A stretch of 34,138 nt of DNA from Bacillota bacterium (lineage in GTDB: Bacteria; Bacillota; Clostridia; Saccharofermentanales; DTU023), in assembly GCA_023389255.1 (NCBI GenBank), contig JAEWER010000021.1, positions 1 to 34,138 on the forward strand. The letters run 5' to 3'. The position numbers and the translations under genes are program-made. Shown here one piece after another: positions 6,006 to 12,863 of the stretch. Position 1 is the stretch's first letter, and every line of letters begins with the position of its first letter. The notes under the pieces are model-generated. The model was not told the DNA's origin, did no database searches, and worked only from the letters and a program-made list of their open reading frames with translations.

Positions 6006-6889
6006 TGAAAACATACAGCACTGTCGATTCTCTTTACAGCGACATCATTTCTTTTATCTTGCGTAAAGGCGAGGATGTTGTAGACCGTACAGGTGTTGGT
6101 ACCCGCCGTTGTTTTGGTACGGCGTTTAAACTGGCTTTCAACGACAACAAACTGATGGTGCCGGTGTTTAAACCTGTTAACATCAAAGCTGTTGCTGCTG
6201 AGCTTTACTGCTTTATCAATGGCATTTCAAACGTCGACACGCTCAAAGGCTTTGGCTGCAACTGGTGGGAAGGTAACCTGCAGGACGCAAACAAACGTTG
6301 GGGTACGCCAGATAACCGTGACTTAGGTCCTGTATACGGCGTGCAATGGATTAAGCCATTCTATAAGAATGGTGTTCTTACTAACCAGCTTAAAGACGTT
6401 ATTGAAACGCTGAAGGTTAAGCCTACCGACCGCAGGGCGTACATTACGGCATGGAACCCACAAGAGATGGACGCCATGGCCCTTCCGCCTTGTTACCATG
6501 GTTTTCAGCTGTTCATTAACAACCGTAATGAATTAGAGCTGATGTTCCATATGCGTAGTGCGGACGTTATCCTTGGTCTGCCACATGACATTCTGCTTCA
6601 TCAGATGCTGCAGATTACCATTGCTGCTGAGCTGGGTACTGGTGTAGGTGATATGACTGTTACGCTGGGTGATTATCACATCTATCAGAATCATATCGAT
6701 GCGGCAAAGATTTTCCTGCAACGTATCGTAAGCAATTCTGACACTACGCTGGACACTAACTTTGAAGGTCGTCCTGACATTAACGCAATTTACGATGTGT
6801 CAGTGTTTGACTTCACTCCTGCCGATGTTACGCCAATGGTTGAGAAATACAAACCGATGCCGAACATCAAACTCCAAATGGCCGTATAA
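6005..6889 (+). CDS. thymidylate synthase-family enzyme, predicted dCMP-type (hydroxymethylase or methylase)
   Basis: A 294-aa member of the thymidylate synthase/dCMP hydroxymethylase family. Seen: DRTGVGT (27-33), Glu66 in AAELYCFING, DLGPVYGVQW (106-115), nucleophile Cys163 in ALPPCYHGFQ, Arg184 and Asp187 in RSADVILGLPHDI, and His225/Tyr227 in GDYHIYQNH. In thymidylate synthases the last motif reads RSCDVFLGLPFNI, and its Asn (E. coli Asn177) contacts the uracil ring. Here that position is Asp195, as in T4 dCMP hydroxymethylase (Asp179), and an Asn-to-Asp change in L. casei enzyme is known to turn specificity toward dCMP. So the substrate is predicted, not shown, to be dCMP. The alternative is an ordinary thymidylate synthase with an odd residue. 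Confidence 0.88.
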   Translation: MKTYSTVDSLYSDIISFILRKGEDVVDRTGVGTRRCFGTAFKLAFNDNKLMVPVFKPVNIKAVAAELYCFINGISNVDTLKGFGCNWWEGNLQDANKRWGTPDNRDLGPVYGVQWIKPFYKNGVLTNQLKDVIETLKVKPTDRRAYITAWNPQEMDAMALPPCYHGFQLFINNRNELELMFHMRSADVILGLPHDILLHQMLQITIAAELGTGVGDMTVTLGDYHIYQNHIDAAKIFLQRIVSNSDTTLDTNFEGRPDINAIYDVSVFDFTPADVTPMVEKYKPMPNIKLQMAV

Positions 6890-6892
6890 GAT

Positions 6893-6922
6893 GGAGCGGG
6901 GCTTCGGCCCCGTTATACTATG
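6893..6922 (+). promoter_or_regulatory. split ribosome-binding site bridged by a UUCG hairpin
   Basis: The clamp gene ATG (6920) has no Shine-Dalgarno at normal distance. GGAG lies at 6893-6896, followed at once by a perfect hairpin, CGGGGC (6897-6902), loop TTCG, GCCCCG (6907-6912), then TTATACT and ATG. If the hairpin folds, GGAG is effectively 7 nt from the start. A hairpin-split Shine-Dalgarno of this kind is known for phage T4 gene 25. Confidence 0.6.
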
Positions 6923-7915
6923 AGCAAGTTTAACTATGACACCAAACAAATACAGACTGCCGTTCAACAAGCTCGTCCCATCAAGTATACTGATAGTGGT
7001 CTTATGGGCAAAATATGGATTGCAAACGGAACAATCCATTCGTACTACAAGAACGTATTACTACGAGCGCCATGTAAAGGATTCCCAGACCTGCAAGTGG
7101 ACGCTGAATCATTTCGTAAGGCCGTTAATGCGGCAAGAACTGAACAGATTACTTTTAACATTACAGCCGCTGGAAACCTCACAGTCACAGCAGGCGTACT
7201 TAAAACAAGAATGCAAGCGCTTAATGAACCATTACCGCCACTTGCTACAGTTAACAACTGGTACTCAGCACATGGCGAATTGCTCCCGGTATTAACCGCC
7301 TTAGCCAAGTGGGTACCTAACGAAGCACCGCAGGTATGGGCGACATCTTTACTTCTACGCGATGGTTATGCTTATGCCACTAACGGTAAGTATATGATAC
7401 GCGAGAAGTTGAACGTAGATTTTGAATTTGAATGTGCCATAGCCAAACCAATGCTTGAGGCTCTGGTTAAGCTGAAGATGGAACCCACAAGTGTAGGATA
7501 CTCCCGCGGTCAGATGTTCTTCGGCTTTGCAGATGGTGTGCAGATGGATGCTCCAGTGCTGGCAGCCAAATGGCCAGACGTATCGAAGTTCTTCAATATG
7601 GAAATGGATATGCAAGCCATAACACCTGAGTTCCTGGAAGTAATGGACCAGCTTACGGGGTATGACGAAGGTCAAGCCATCCTGGAGATAACAGGTGAGT
7701 CAACTGCAAAGGCAGACTTACCAGATAAGATTATTCCAAAGATGTCCGTCGACATTAAGTTCCAGTCGACTAAGTTTAGTAAACCATTCAATTGTGTTAT
7801 TAGTCAGATGAGTAAACTGGCTAAAGGCATGGAAAGAATAGGACTTGGTAGTCAGGCGCTCAAAATGGAAAACTCAACTCGTACAGTTGTAATTGCGTAT
7901 GTGAGAGGGGACTGA
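6920..7915 (+). CDS. putative sliding clamp (DnaN-like processivity factor)
   Basis: A 331-aa protein directly before and overlapping the DNA polymerase gene by one base. Length and layout fit a beta-clamp-like protein with repeated beta/alpha domains; SLLLRDGYAYATNGKYMIRE (145-164) resembles the clamp segment in which a strand pair ends in ATDGxR-type residues. No catalytic motif is visible. The role would be to tether the family A polymerase to DNA. The assignment rests on weak motif likeness plus position; an unrelated replication accessory protein remains possible. Its start codon depends on an unusual split ribosome-binding site. ATG 6920 gives the N-terminus MSKFNYDTKQIQTAV. Confidence 0.5.
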   Translation: MSKFNYDTKQIQTAVQQARPIKYTDSGLMGKIWIANGTIHSYYKNVLLRAPCKGFPDLQVDAESFRKAVNAARTEQITFNITAAGNLTVTAGVLKTRMQALNEPLPPLATVNNWYSAHGELLPVLTALAKWVPNEAPQVWATSLLLRDGYAYATNGKYMIREKLNVDFEFECAIAKPMLEALVKLKMEPTSVGYSRGQMFFGFADGVQMDAPVLAAKWPDVSKFFNMEMDMQAITPEFLEVMDQLTGYDEGQAILEITGESTAKADLPDKIIPKMSVDIKFQSTKFSKPFNCVISQMSKLAKGMERIGLGSQALKMENSTRTVVIAYVRGD

Positions 7916-9882
7916 TGAGCTTTTTATTCGATAGCTTCGAAGGTGCAAAGAATGTTAAACCTATCAACCGTCCTATACCATACGTCAGGGATACTGGATG
8001 GCGGCCGCGCGCGCATTACCCGGATTTGTCTACTGCGAAGATTATCGGTCTTGACTGTGAAACATACGACCCAGGGATGGATACAAATGGTAGTGGTTGG
8101 GCCAGGAGGGAGGGTCATATCGTTGGAGTTAGTATCGCTACGGACAACGGCTTCAAAGCTTACTACCCAATCAGACACGAGCTCGGCGAAGAGGATAACC
8201 TTCCAGCTGAGGAAGTACTTGGTTGGCTTCGGCTCGAACTCTCGCGACCTAACCAAGTTAAAGTCGGTGCTAACATCACATATGACTTGGGCTGGCTTGC
8301 AGCAGAAGGCGTGGAAGTCAAAGGATTGTGCATGGATGTACAATTCGCGGAAGCATTACTTGACCCAGGCGCGCGTGTTGCACTTGAAGGACTTGGACGA
8401 AAGTATGTAGGCGAAGGTAAAGACTCAGCCGAGATGTACCAATGGATTTCAGATGCTTATGGCTGTAAGCCAACAGGTGAAGCCAGAAAGTACATCTACA
8501 AAACGCCTCCTCGTCTTGTGGGTTACTATGCTGAATCTGACGCCGACTTACCAATACACATTATCAAAGCCCAGTGGCCATTGTTAAGTCGCTGGTGTTT
8601 AACAGACGTATTCTATATGGAGTGCAAGCTCATTCCATTAATGCTTAAGATGCGTTTTGCAGGTGTACGTGTTGACCTTGACAAGGCTAAAGAGGCGGAT
8701 GATACGCTTAGCGCTGAAATAAGGAAAATGCACCAGCAGATTAAAGACCAGATTGGCTTTAACATTAACGTTAACTCAGGTCCGGACTTAGCTCTTGCAT
8801 TTGACCATTTAGGTCTGGAGTACTTCAGAACAGCGGCGGGCAATCCGTCGTTTACGGCAGACTTCTTAGCAGGCTTGCACCATCCGTTCGCGGAACTGGT
8901 GTCTGAGATTAAGTCTTATGAGAAAATCCAGTCCACGTTTATTCGTGGCTATATATTGGGGATGAATACAAATGGCTTCCTTCACGGTCAATTCCATCAA
9001 ATGCGCGGTGATGACGGTGGAACCGTTAGTGGTCGGTTTAGCTCATCTGACCCTAATCTGCAGAATATACCGTCTCGACACAAAATACTGGGACCACTCC
9101 TTCGTGCTTGTTTCGTACCGGATGTCGGACACCGATGGGGATCAGCAGACTACGCCCAAATTGAATATCGATTCATGGCGCATTTTGCAGTCGGCCCGGG
9201 CGCTGATGAGCTACGAGCAATTTTCGCGGCTAACCCGGAAGCAGATTACCACAATGTTATGGTCGATATTATCAAGGAAGCCTCAGGTCACGTTATAGAG
9301 CGTAAACCGGCCAAGACCATCAACTTTGGTTTGTTGTATGGCATGATGCTTAATGCTCTTGCCCGTAAGTTAGCAATGACGCCTGAAGAAGCGGAACCTG
9401 TTCTGAAGGCGTATCATCAGGGTGCACCATTCATTGGTGCTACCATGAAGCATTATGAAGATTTATGTTATAGCCAGGGGTACGTAGAAACCTTTATGGG
9501 CCGGAAGACATGGTTCAACAAATGGGTTCCAAAGCGTGGTGGATTCGGTAAGATGCCTTTACCATTTGAAGAAGCACGTCAGGAGTACGGTCCGAACATT
9601 AAACTGGCAGATACCCACAAAGCAATCAACCGAGTGCTGCAAGGGTCGTCAGCAGACCAGATGAAGTCTGCAATGCTGAAAGGGTATGAAGACGGTTACT
9701 TTGACGTGATTGGCGTACCTCGCCTGACGGTACACGATGAGCTTAACTTCTCTCTACCAACTGGTAAGCAAGCAGAAGATGGATTCTATGATTTCGTACG
9801 GGTCATGGAAACTGTACTACCGCTTCGTGTGCCTGTTCTTACTGATGCTAAGATAGAAAGTAACTGGGCAGAGGCACACTAA
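7915..9882 (+). CDS. family A DNA polymerase with 3'-5' exonuclease domain
   Basis: Replicative phage DNA polymerase of the Pol I family, 655 aa. The proofreading domain shows ExoI (Asp47, Glu49 in GLDCETYD), ExoII (Asp124 in GANITYDLGWL) and ExoIII (YYAESDADL, Tyr205 and Asp209). The polymerase domain shows TVSGRFSSSDPNLQNIP (370-386), motif A DYAQIEYR (Asp412), motif B RKPAKTINFGLLYG (463-476, Arg463, Lys467, Tyr475) and motif C VHDE (His607-Glu609). Every catalytic residue is present, so the enzyme should be active for both synthesis and proofreading. No 5'-3' nuclease domain is fused. The start ATG overlaps the clamp stop codon. A short GC-only patch near 8003-8016 codes WRPRAH and stands out from surrounding base use. 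Confidence 0.95.
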   Translation: MSFLFDSFEGAKNVKPINRPIPYVRDTGWRPRAHYPDLSTAKIIGLDCETYDPGMDTNGSGWARREGHIVGVSIATDNGFKAYYPIRHELGEEDNLPAEEVLGWLRLELSRPNQVKVGANITYDLGWLAAEGVEVKGLCMDVQFAEALLDPGARVALEGLGRKYVGEGKDSAEMYQWISDAYGCKPTGEARKYIYKTPPRLVGYYAESDADLPIHIIKAQWPLLSRWCLTDVFYMECKLIPLMLKMRFAGVRVDLDKAKEADDTLSAEIRKMHQQIKDQIGFNINVNSGPDLALAFDHLGLEYFRTAAGNPSFTADFLAGLHHPFAELVSEIKSYEKIQSTFIRGYILGMNTNGFLHGQFHQMRGDDGGTVSGRFSSSDPNLQNIPSRHKILGPLLRACFVPDVGHRWGSADYAQIEYRFMAHFAVGPGADELRAIFAANPEADYHNVMVDIIKEASGHVIERKPAKTINFGLLYGMMLNALARKLAMTPEEAEPVLKAYHQGAPFIGATMKHYEDLCYSQGYVETFMGRKTWFNKWVPKRGGFGKMPLPFEEARQEYGPNIKLADTHKAINRVLQGSSADQMKSAMLKGYEDGYFDVIGVPRLTVHDELNFSLPTGKQAEDGFYDFVRVMETVLPLRVPVLTDAKIESNWAEAH

Positions 9883-9897
9883 TTAAAGGTCTATAAT

Positions 9898-10173
9898 ATG
9901 TCTAAGATAGGTTTAGAGTATGAGGCAGATAAAACGCTTAAGTTAAGGGCTAAGGAGATACTAGACGCCTCAGGCTGCACGTCAGGCCTGGACTGGTTTA
10001 TGAAGATATTCCAGGAAGAACCAGAAGCTGTTGCCAAAAAGATTTACAAGAGTGATATTTTACGACAGGATATTCCTGTGCTGTGCTTCCAGATACGTGG
10101 CGATGATGATTACTGGACGCAACAGCTATGCGATGAATTAGAAACCCTGTATTGTGAAGAAGAGGGAAAATAA
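9898..10173 (+). CDS. hypothetical small acidic protein
   Basis: A 91-aa protein of unknown function following the polymerase. It is helical and acidic, with LGLEYEAD-like start (MSKIGLEYEADKTLKLRAKE), a central LDWFMKIF segment and an acidic end, ETLYCEEEGK. No membrane segment or recognised motif. AAAGGT at 9885-9890 is a good Shine-Dalgarno for ATG 9898. The stop codon shares bases with the next start (TAATG), so it is coupled to the zinc-finger gene. Possibly a polymerase accessory or host-takeover protein; not determinable. Confidence 0.7.
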   Translation: MSKIGLEYEADKTLKLRAKEILDASGCTSGLDWFMKIFQEEPEAVAKKIYKSDILRQDIPVLCFQIRGDDDYWTQQLCDELETLYCEEEGK

Positions 10174-10397
10174 TGATTGAGACTATGCGCACATCGGACA
10201 TTACTGATATGGCTTCTGAAGCTGAACAAGTTGCCCGGGACGCAGCGCTATCGAACCGAGTAAGATATACCGGAGTAAGCCCGCTGACGTGCTACCAGTG
10301 TGGGGAAGACATTGAAGAAAAACGTCGTCAGCTTTTACCCGGTACAGTGCTGTGTGCTGCATGTGCGCAGTATAACGAGTTGAAAGGAAAACGTTAA
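10173..10397 (+). CDS. DksA/TraR-type C4 zinc-finger protein
   Basis: A 74-aa protein with the TraR/DksA zinc finger: Cys40 and Cys43 in CYQCGEDI, Cys61 and Cys64 in CAAC, spaced as in that family. The N-terminal helix (residues 7-28) is shorter than the DksA coiled coil and similar in size to F-plasmid TraR and phage homologues, which bind the RNA polymerase secondary channel and alter promoter use. That function is known for the family and inferred here. It is the last gene of the + strand block; a strong terminator follows within 6 bp. Confidence 0.8.
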   Translation: MIETMRTSDITDMASEAEQVARDAALSNRVRYTGVSPLTCYQCGEDIEEKRRQLLPGTVLCAACAQYNELKGKR

Positions 10398-10402
10398 TAA
10401 AT

Positions 10403-10427
10403 AAAGGGGCCATCATTCGGCCCCTTT
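10403..10427. terminator. bidirectional terminator between convergent blocks
   Basis: AAAGGGGCC (10403-10411) and GGCCCCTTT (10419-10427) form a perfect 9-bp stem with a 7-nt loop, A-rich on one side and T-rich on the other, so it can end transcripts from both directions. The Rz1-like gene on the minus strand stops inside the loop (10413-10415). Confidence 0.88.
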
Positions 10428-10688
10428 GTTGCTCCAGTTAATTATGCTGTCCATCTTGTCTGCACAATCATCAAGAGCTGTTCCACGTTCAATAGCTAAC
10501 TGACCTATTGCCTTCCAGGTATCACCTGTTAATTCAGGCTTATGGCATTTAACCAGGTACGCACCAGGCGGATAAACTTTGACTACCCTATCAACATAAA
10601 CAACTTCAGGCTTATCAGCGCATGAGTTCAAGAACGGCAGAAGGAGCAACGGTATTAGCGCACGAATCATCTTTTGTCGCTTCGTCAT
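10413..10688 (-). CDS. o-spanin (Rz1-like outer-membrane lipoprotein)
   Basis: A 91-aa lipoprotein overlapping the 3' part of the i-spanin gene in another frame, the classic Rz/Rz1 arrangement. A basic N-terminus (MTKRQKMIR) leads to the hydrophobic ALIPLLLLPF and a lipobox LNSC, giving a mature lipidated Cys. The mature part contains YPPGAYLVKCHKP and two more cysteines. With the i-spanin it would fuse inner and outer membranes in the last step of lysis. ATG 10688 is chosen because AGAAGGG precedes it at suitable distance; a GTG six codons upstream would place that Shine-Dalgarno inside the gene. Confidence 0.8.
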   Translation of the reverse strand: MTKRQKMIRALIPLLLLPFLNSCADKPEVVYVDRVVKVYPPGAYLVKCHKPELTGDTWKAIGQLAIERGTALDDCADKMDSIINWSNKGAE

Positions 10689-10944
10689 ATTTACCCTTCT
10701 TATCACGTAATTGTTGTTCGAGTTCAGCTATCTTACTGGCGCGTTTGGCTGAAGCCTCACGTTCATCCTTTACGGAATTAATCAGCGTTTGATTAGCAGC
10801 AGACAATTCGCCATTAGTCTTGTTAAGCTGTTTGATTATACCGTCGCGGTCGGTAATATCGCCTTTCAGCTCACGTACCCACAAAGACAGGAACACTATG
10901 GCGATGCCGAGGATAACTGCAATTATTGCTCCGGTTTTAGACAT
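10615..10944 (-). CDS. i-spanin (Rz-like)
   Basis: A 109-aa type II membrane protein: MSKTGAIIAVILGIAIVFLSLWV forms the single N-terminal transmembrane helix, followed by a periplasmic coiled coil (about 25-95: DRDGIIKQLNKTNGELSAAN, then SKIAELEQQLRDKK). This is the form of Rz i-spanins, which span the periplasm and bind the Rz1 lipoprotein. It overlaps the endolysin gene by 22 bp and the o-spanin gene by 74 bp, completing a compact lysis cassette. Its catalysis-free role is membrane fusion once peptidoglycan is cut. Confidence 0.82.
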   Translation of the reverse strand: MSKTGAIIAVILGIAIVFLSLWVRELKGDITDRDGIIKQLNKTNGELSAANQTLINSVKDEREASAKRASKIAELEQQLRDKKGKYDEATKDDSCANTVAPSAVLELMR

Positions 10945-11468
10945 AACGCTTTTTCCTTTTGCTTACGTATTGTCAAGCCCCTGTACTTACCACCCATATC
11001 CCAGTCAGTTATGCGGTTACACATTTCAGTCCAGTTTTGTTTACGAGCAGCAGTATATATTTTGGTAGGCGAACCATCCTTGTTCTTACGGAGTCTAGTG
11101 CAACCATGGTTAAATACCATAGAGGTCATGGCACTGAACTGGTTCGTGTTCATATCTTTACCGTGGAACCAGTCATTAACACATTTTTCGGCCTCTTGAA
11201 TATTCTTGACCCAGCGGTCAGCAATCTCCTGGTCTGTCAAGCCTTCGCGCCGTACAGCGGGCTCATCGCTGTAGATGCGGCTACCAATGCCAACTGTTAA
11301 ATAGCCAGTAGGGCATACATACGGGTTACGCATACAACCTTCTGCATTACCGATTATTTCAAGGCCTTCTTTATTAGTACGTACATGCGTACTTGTCATC
11401 GACAGAACAAGCCCGATGATAGCGAGCACGCTACAACCTCCTTTAGTCGCTGCTGATTTCAGACTCAC
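10923..11468 (-). CDS. SAR endolysin, phage P1 Lyz-like GH24 lysozyme
   Basis: A 181-aa muramidase with an N-terminal signal-arrest-release helix (about 12-28, VLAIIGLVLSMTS, weakly hydrophobic). The catalytic set is Glu43, Cys52 and Thr58 in GNAEGCMRNPYVCPTGYLT, spacing E-8-C-5-T. In phage P1 Lyz the matching Cys is catalytic and is caged by a disulfide to a nearby Cys until a Cys in the SAR helix swaps partner on release. Here the three positions are Cys12 (SAR), Cys45 and Cys52, so the same control is likely. GTG 11468 lies within the holin gene behind AGAGGT. A second GTG at 11429 has a perfect AAAGGAGG fused to the holin stop and would give a 168-aa form without Cys12. Confidence 0.9.
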   Translation of the reverse strand: MSLKSAATKGGCSVLAIIGLVLSMTSTHVRTNKEGLEIIGNAEGCMRNPYVCPTGYLTVGIGSRIYSDEPAVRREGLTDQEIADRWVKNIQEAEKCVNDWFHGKDMNTNQFSAMTSMVFNHGCTRLRKNKDGSPTKIYTAARKQNWTEMCNRITDWDMGGKYRGLTIRKQKEKALCLKPEQ

Positions 11469-11703
11469 GCAACACCTCTTCTTTCGATGCTACTTCATCC
11501 TCTATCGGCTTCTTACGATTGTAATAATCCGACATAATTTTGGTTCGCCGTGTTTGGTTATACGTAACAACAATCAGCATTACCAAGGAACTGAGTATAC
11601 CGATAAGAGTACCCCAATCACTTAGTGATAAAGTACTTACTGTTATTGTTACCCAAGCCACAAACTGGCCAATAAGGGAAGACTTGTCGTTGTAGTCAAA
11701 CAT
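11443..11703 (-). CDS. holin, class II (two transmembrane segments)
   Basis: An 86-aa protein with two transmembrane helices (about 10-26, LIGQFVAWVTITVSTL, and 33-49, LIGILSSLVMLIVVTY) and a charged cytoplasmic tail. The LSLSDWGTLIGI turn resembles HP1-type phage holins. Partnered with a SAR endolysin it could be a pinholin that only depolarises the membrane. ATG 11703 follows GGAG and the promoter at 11743-11738; longer reading from 11784 would start inside the upstream terminator and is rejected. Its stop codon overlaps a strong Shine-Dalgarno for a second endolysin start. Confidence 0.78.
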   Translation of the reverse strand: MFDYNDKSSLIGQFVAWVTITVSTLSLSDWGTLIGILSSLVMLIVVTYNQTRRTKIMSDYYNRKKPIEDEVASKEEVLRESEISSD

Positions 11704-11737
11704 CCCATATCTCCGGTTTATTGTATACCCAGAGTGG

Positions 11738-11766
11738 ATTATAGCACGACTCAAGCGTAAAAGAAA
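11738..11766 (-). promoter_or_regulatory. lysis-cassette promoter, extended -10
   Basis: On the minus strand TGCTATAAT (TATAAT 11743-11738) is an extended -10 box; the -35 at 17-nt spacing (TTTCTT) is poor. TTTACG lies 12 nt upstream of the -10, the same odd spacing as at 1849-1872. It sits between the terminator of the fibre operon and the holin start, so the lysis genes can be expressed on their own. Confidence 0.6.
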
Positions 11767-11798
11767 CACTACCAGCAACTGCACAAGCTTGCTGGTAG
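11757..11798 (-). terminator. terminator after the tail-fibre operon
   Basis: On the minus strand a perfect 10-bp stem (11798-11789 with 11778-11769) and a 10-nt loop are followed by a T-rich run (TGTTTCTTTT). It starts 8 bp after the stop of the second fibre-assembly gene. Confidence 0.8.
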
Positions 11799-11805
11799 CA
11801 ATTAG

Positions 11806-12309
11806 TTATGGTCGTACAGGCCAGTCGATATGTGGCGCATCTGACATAACAAGCAGCAACAAATCGGCACGGAATTTATGGAGAGCGATAATACGTTCCT
11901 CATCTTCTTCAGTGTCGAGTTGTCCTTCAACCCAAGCCTGTTCTTCCTGCAGGCGTTCTTCTGCAATCACCTTCTGCAGTTCCGAGTGCTTAACAAACTT
12001 GCCATTAACGTATGACCATTCGTAATAGCAATCCGCAAACTTAGCAGCAGGGACAGACTCAACAATATGCAAATCGCAATTAACAGGAAACAGTAGCGTA
12101 GGATCGTTAGCATACGCGGCAACAGCATTGTACTTGTCTACAACAATATAATGAACCAGCTCTTTATTCTTAACCAGCTCTTTAGCCAGCTTGCGCCAGT
12201 CATTACCATTGTTATCCTTGATGAATACAACGCCTTGCTTAATCAGCGGAAGTGTCTCCGCTGTCCTTTGTGGGTTGTATTCTGTAAAGTTGAAAAACGA
12301 CAGTTGCAT
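11806..12309 (-). CDS. tail fibre assembly chaperone, second copy
   Basis: A 167-aa protein of the Tfa/Caudo_TAP type that helps the tail fibre trimerise or attach. The N-terminal pattern FFNFTEYNP ... GVVFIKDNNGNDWRKLAKEL matches that of the gene just upstream (FRNFTMYHP ... GAIFLKDEEGRDWYNLAKEF), so the two are paralogues. The C-terminus (HKFRADLLLLVM ... IDWPVRP) is a diverged form of the usual W-x-x-Y-R-x-x-L ... P end. ATG 12309 follows GGAG, which overlaps the stop region of the first copy, so the genes are coupled. Last gene of the fibre operon. Confidence 0.72.
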   Translation of the reverse strand: MQLSFFNFTEYNPQRTAETLPLIKQGVVFIKDNNGNDWRKLAKELVKNKELVHYIVVDKYNAVAAYANDPTLLFPVNCDLHIVESVPAAKFADCYYEWSYVNGKFVKHSELQKVIAEERLQEEQAWVEGQLDTEEDEERIIALHKFRADLLLLVMSDAPHIDWPVRP

Positions 12310-12312
12310 GGT

Positions 12313-12855
12313 TTACTCCGGCATAGGTGGAACAACCATAGCGGAACCAAGGTTAATGTCAAGACGATTGACAGCAATCCTGTAATCACGCCATTTAGCA
12401 AATAGCTCTTTTTCTTCATCGGTAGCATTGCCACTATCAACTGTGTCGCGTAAAACACTGACCTTGGTCGAAGCGATGGACAGAGCTTGTTCTTTACGCT
12501 CACGAGCAATCTCCTTCATCATTGGTGCGTTAAGCGTAAACTCTTTACCGTCGAAAAGCCATTCGCCGACAGTCTCGAAGATATTGAAAGGCGGGTCGTA
12601 TGTTACAACCATATCGCAACCCACAGGATGGAACATAGTCGGGTCGGTATGTGCAGCAATTACAACGCCGTTCTTATCTACCTGCAAGAACGTTGCGCCT
12701 TCGTATTTGATAGCGAACTCTTTTGCGAGATTATACCAGTCGCGACCTTCCTCGTCCTTGAGGAAGATTGCACCAGCATTTACAATGTTCTCGTTCTCTT
12801 CTGTTACCTCAGGATGGTACATGGTAAAATTACGGAACACTTTATGCTTAGTCAT
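12313..12855 (-). CDS. tail fibre assembly chaperone, first copy
   Basis: A 180-aa Tfa-type protein. The N-terminal domain FRNFTMYHPEVT and GAIFLKDEEGRDWYNLAKEF and the C-terminal KWRDYRIAVNRLDINLG with a final PPMPE are the family's typical ends. It lies directly after the tail fibre gene, where such chaperones are normally found. AAAGGT precedes ATG 12855. The central part (AHTDPTMFHPVGCDMVVTYD) aligns with NDPTLLFPVNCDLHIVES of the next gene, supporting a local duplication. Confidence 0.8.
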   Translation of the reverse strand: MTKHKVFRNFTMYHPEVTEENENIVNAGAIFLKDEEGRDWYNLAKEFAIKYEGATFLQVDKNGVVIAAHTDPTMFHPVGCDMVVTYDPPFNIFETVGEWLFDGKEFTLNAPMMKEIARERKEQALSIASTKVSVLRDTVDSGNATDEEKELFAKWRDYRIAVNRLDINLGSAMVVPPMPE

Positions 12856-12863
12856 AGTAACCT

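Noticed and set aside
7999..8018. GC-only patch with a NotI-type site in the polymerase gene
   Set aside because: It codes in frame for residues in a linker before the exonuclease core; no repeat or dyad beyond the alternating GC was seen.
11704..11784. Longer holin reading
   Set aside because: It starts in the terminator loop and runs through the lysis promoter; ATG 11703 has GGAG.
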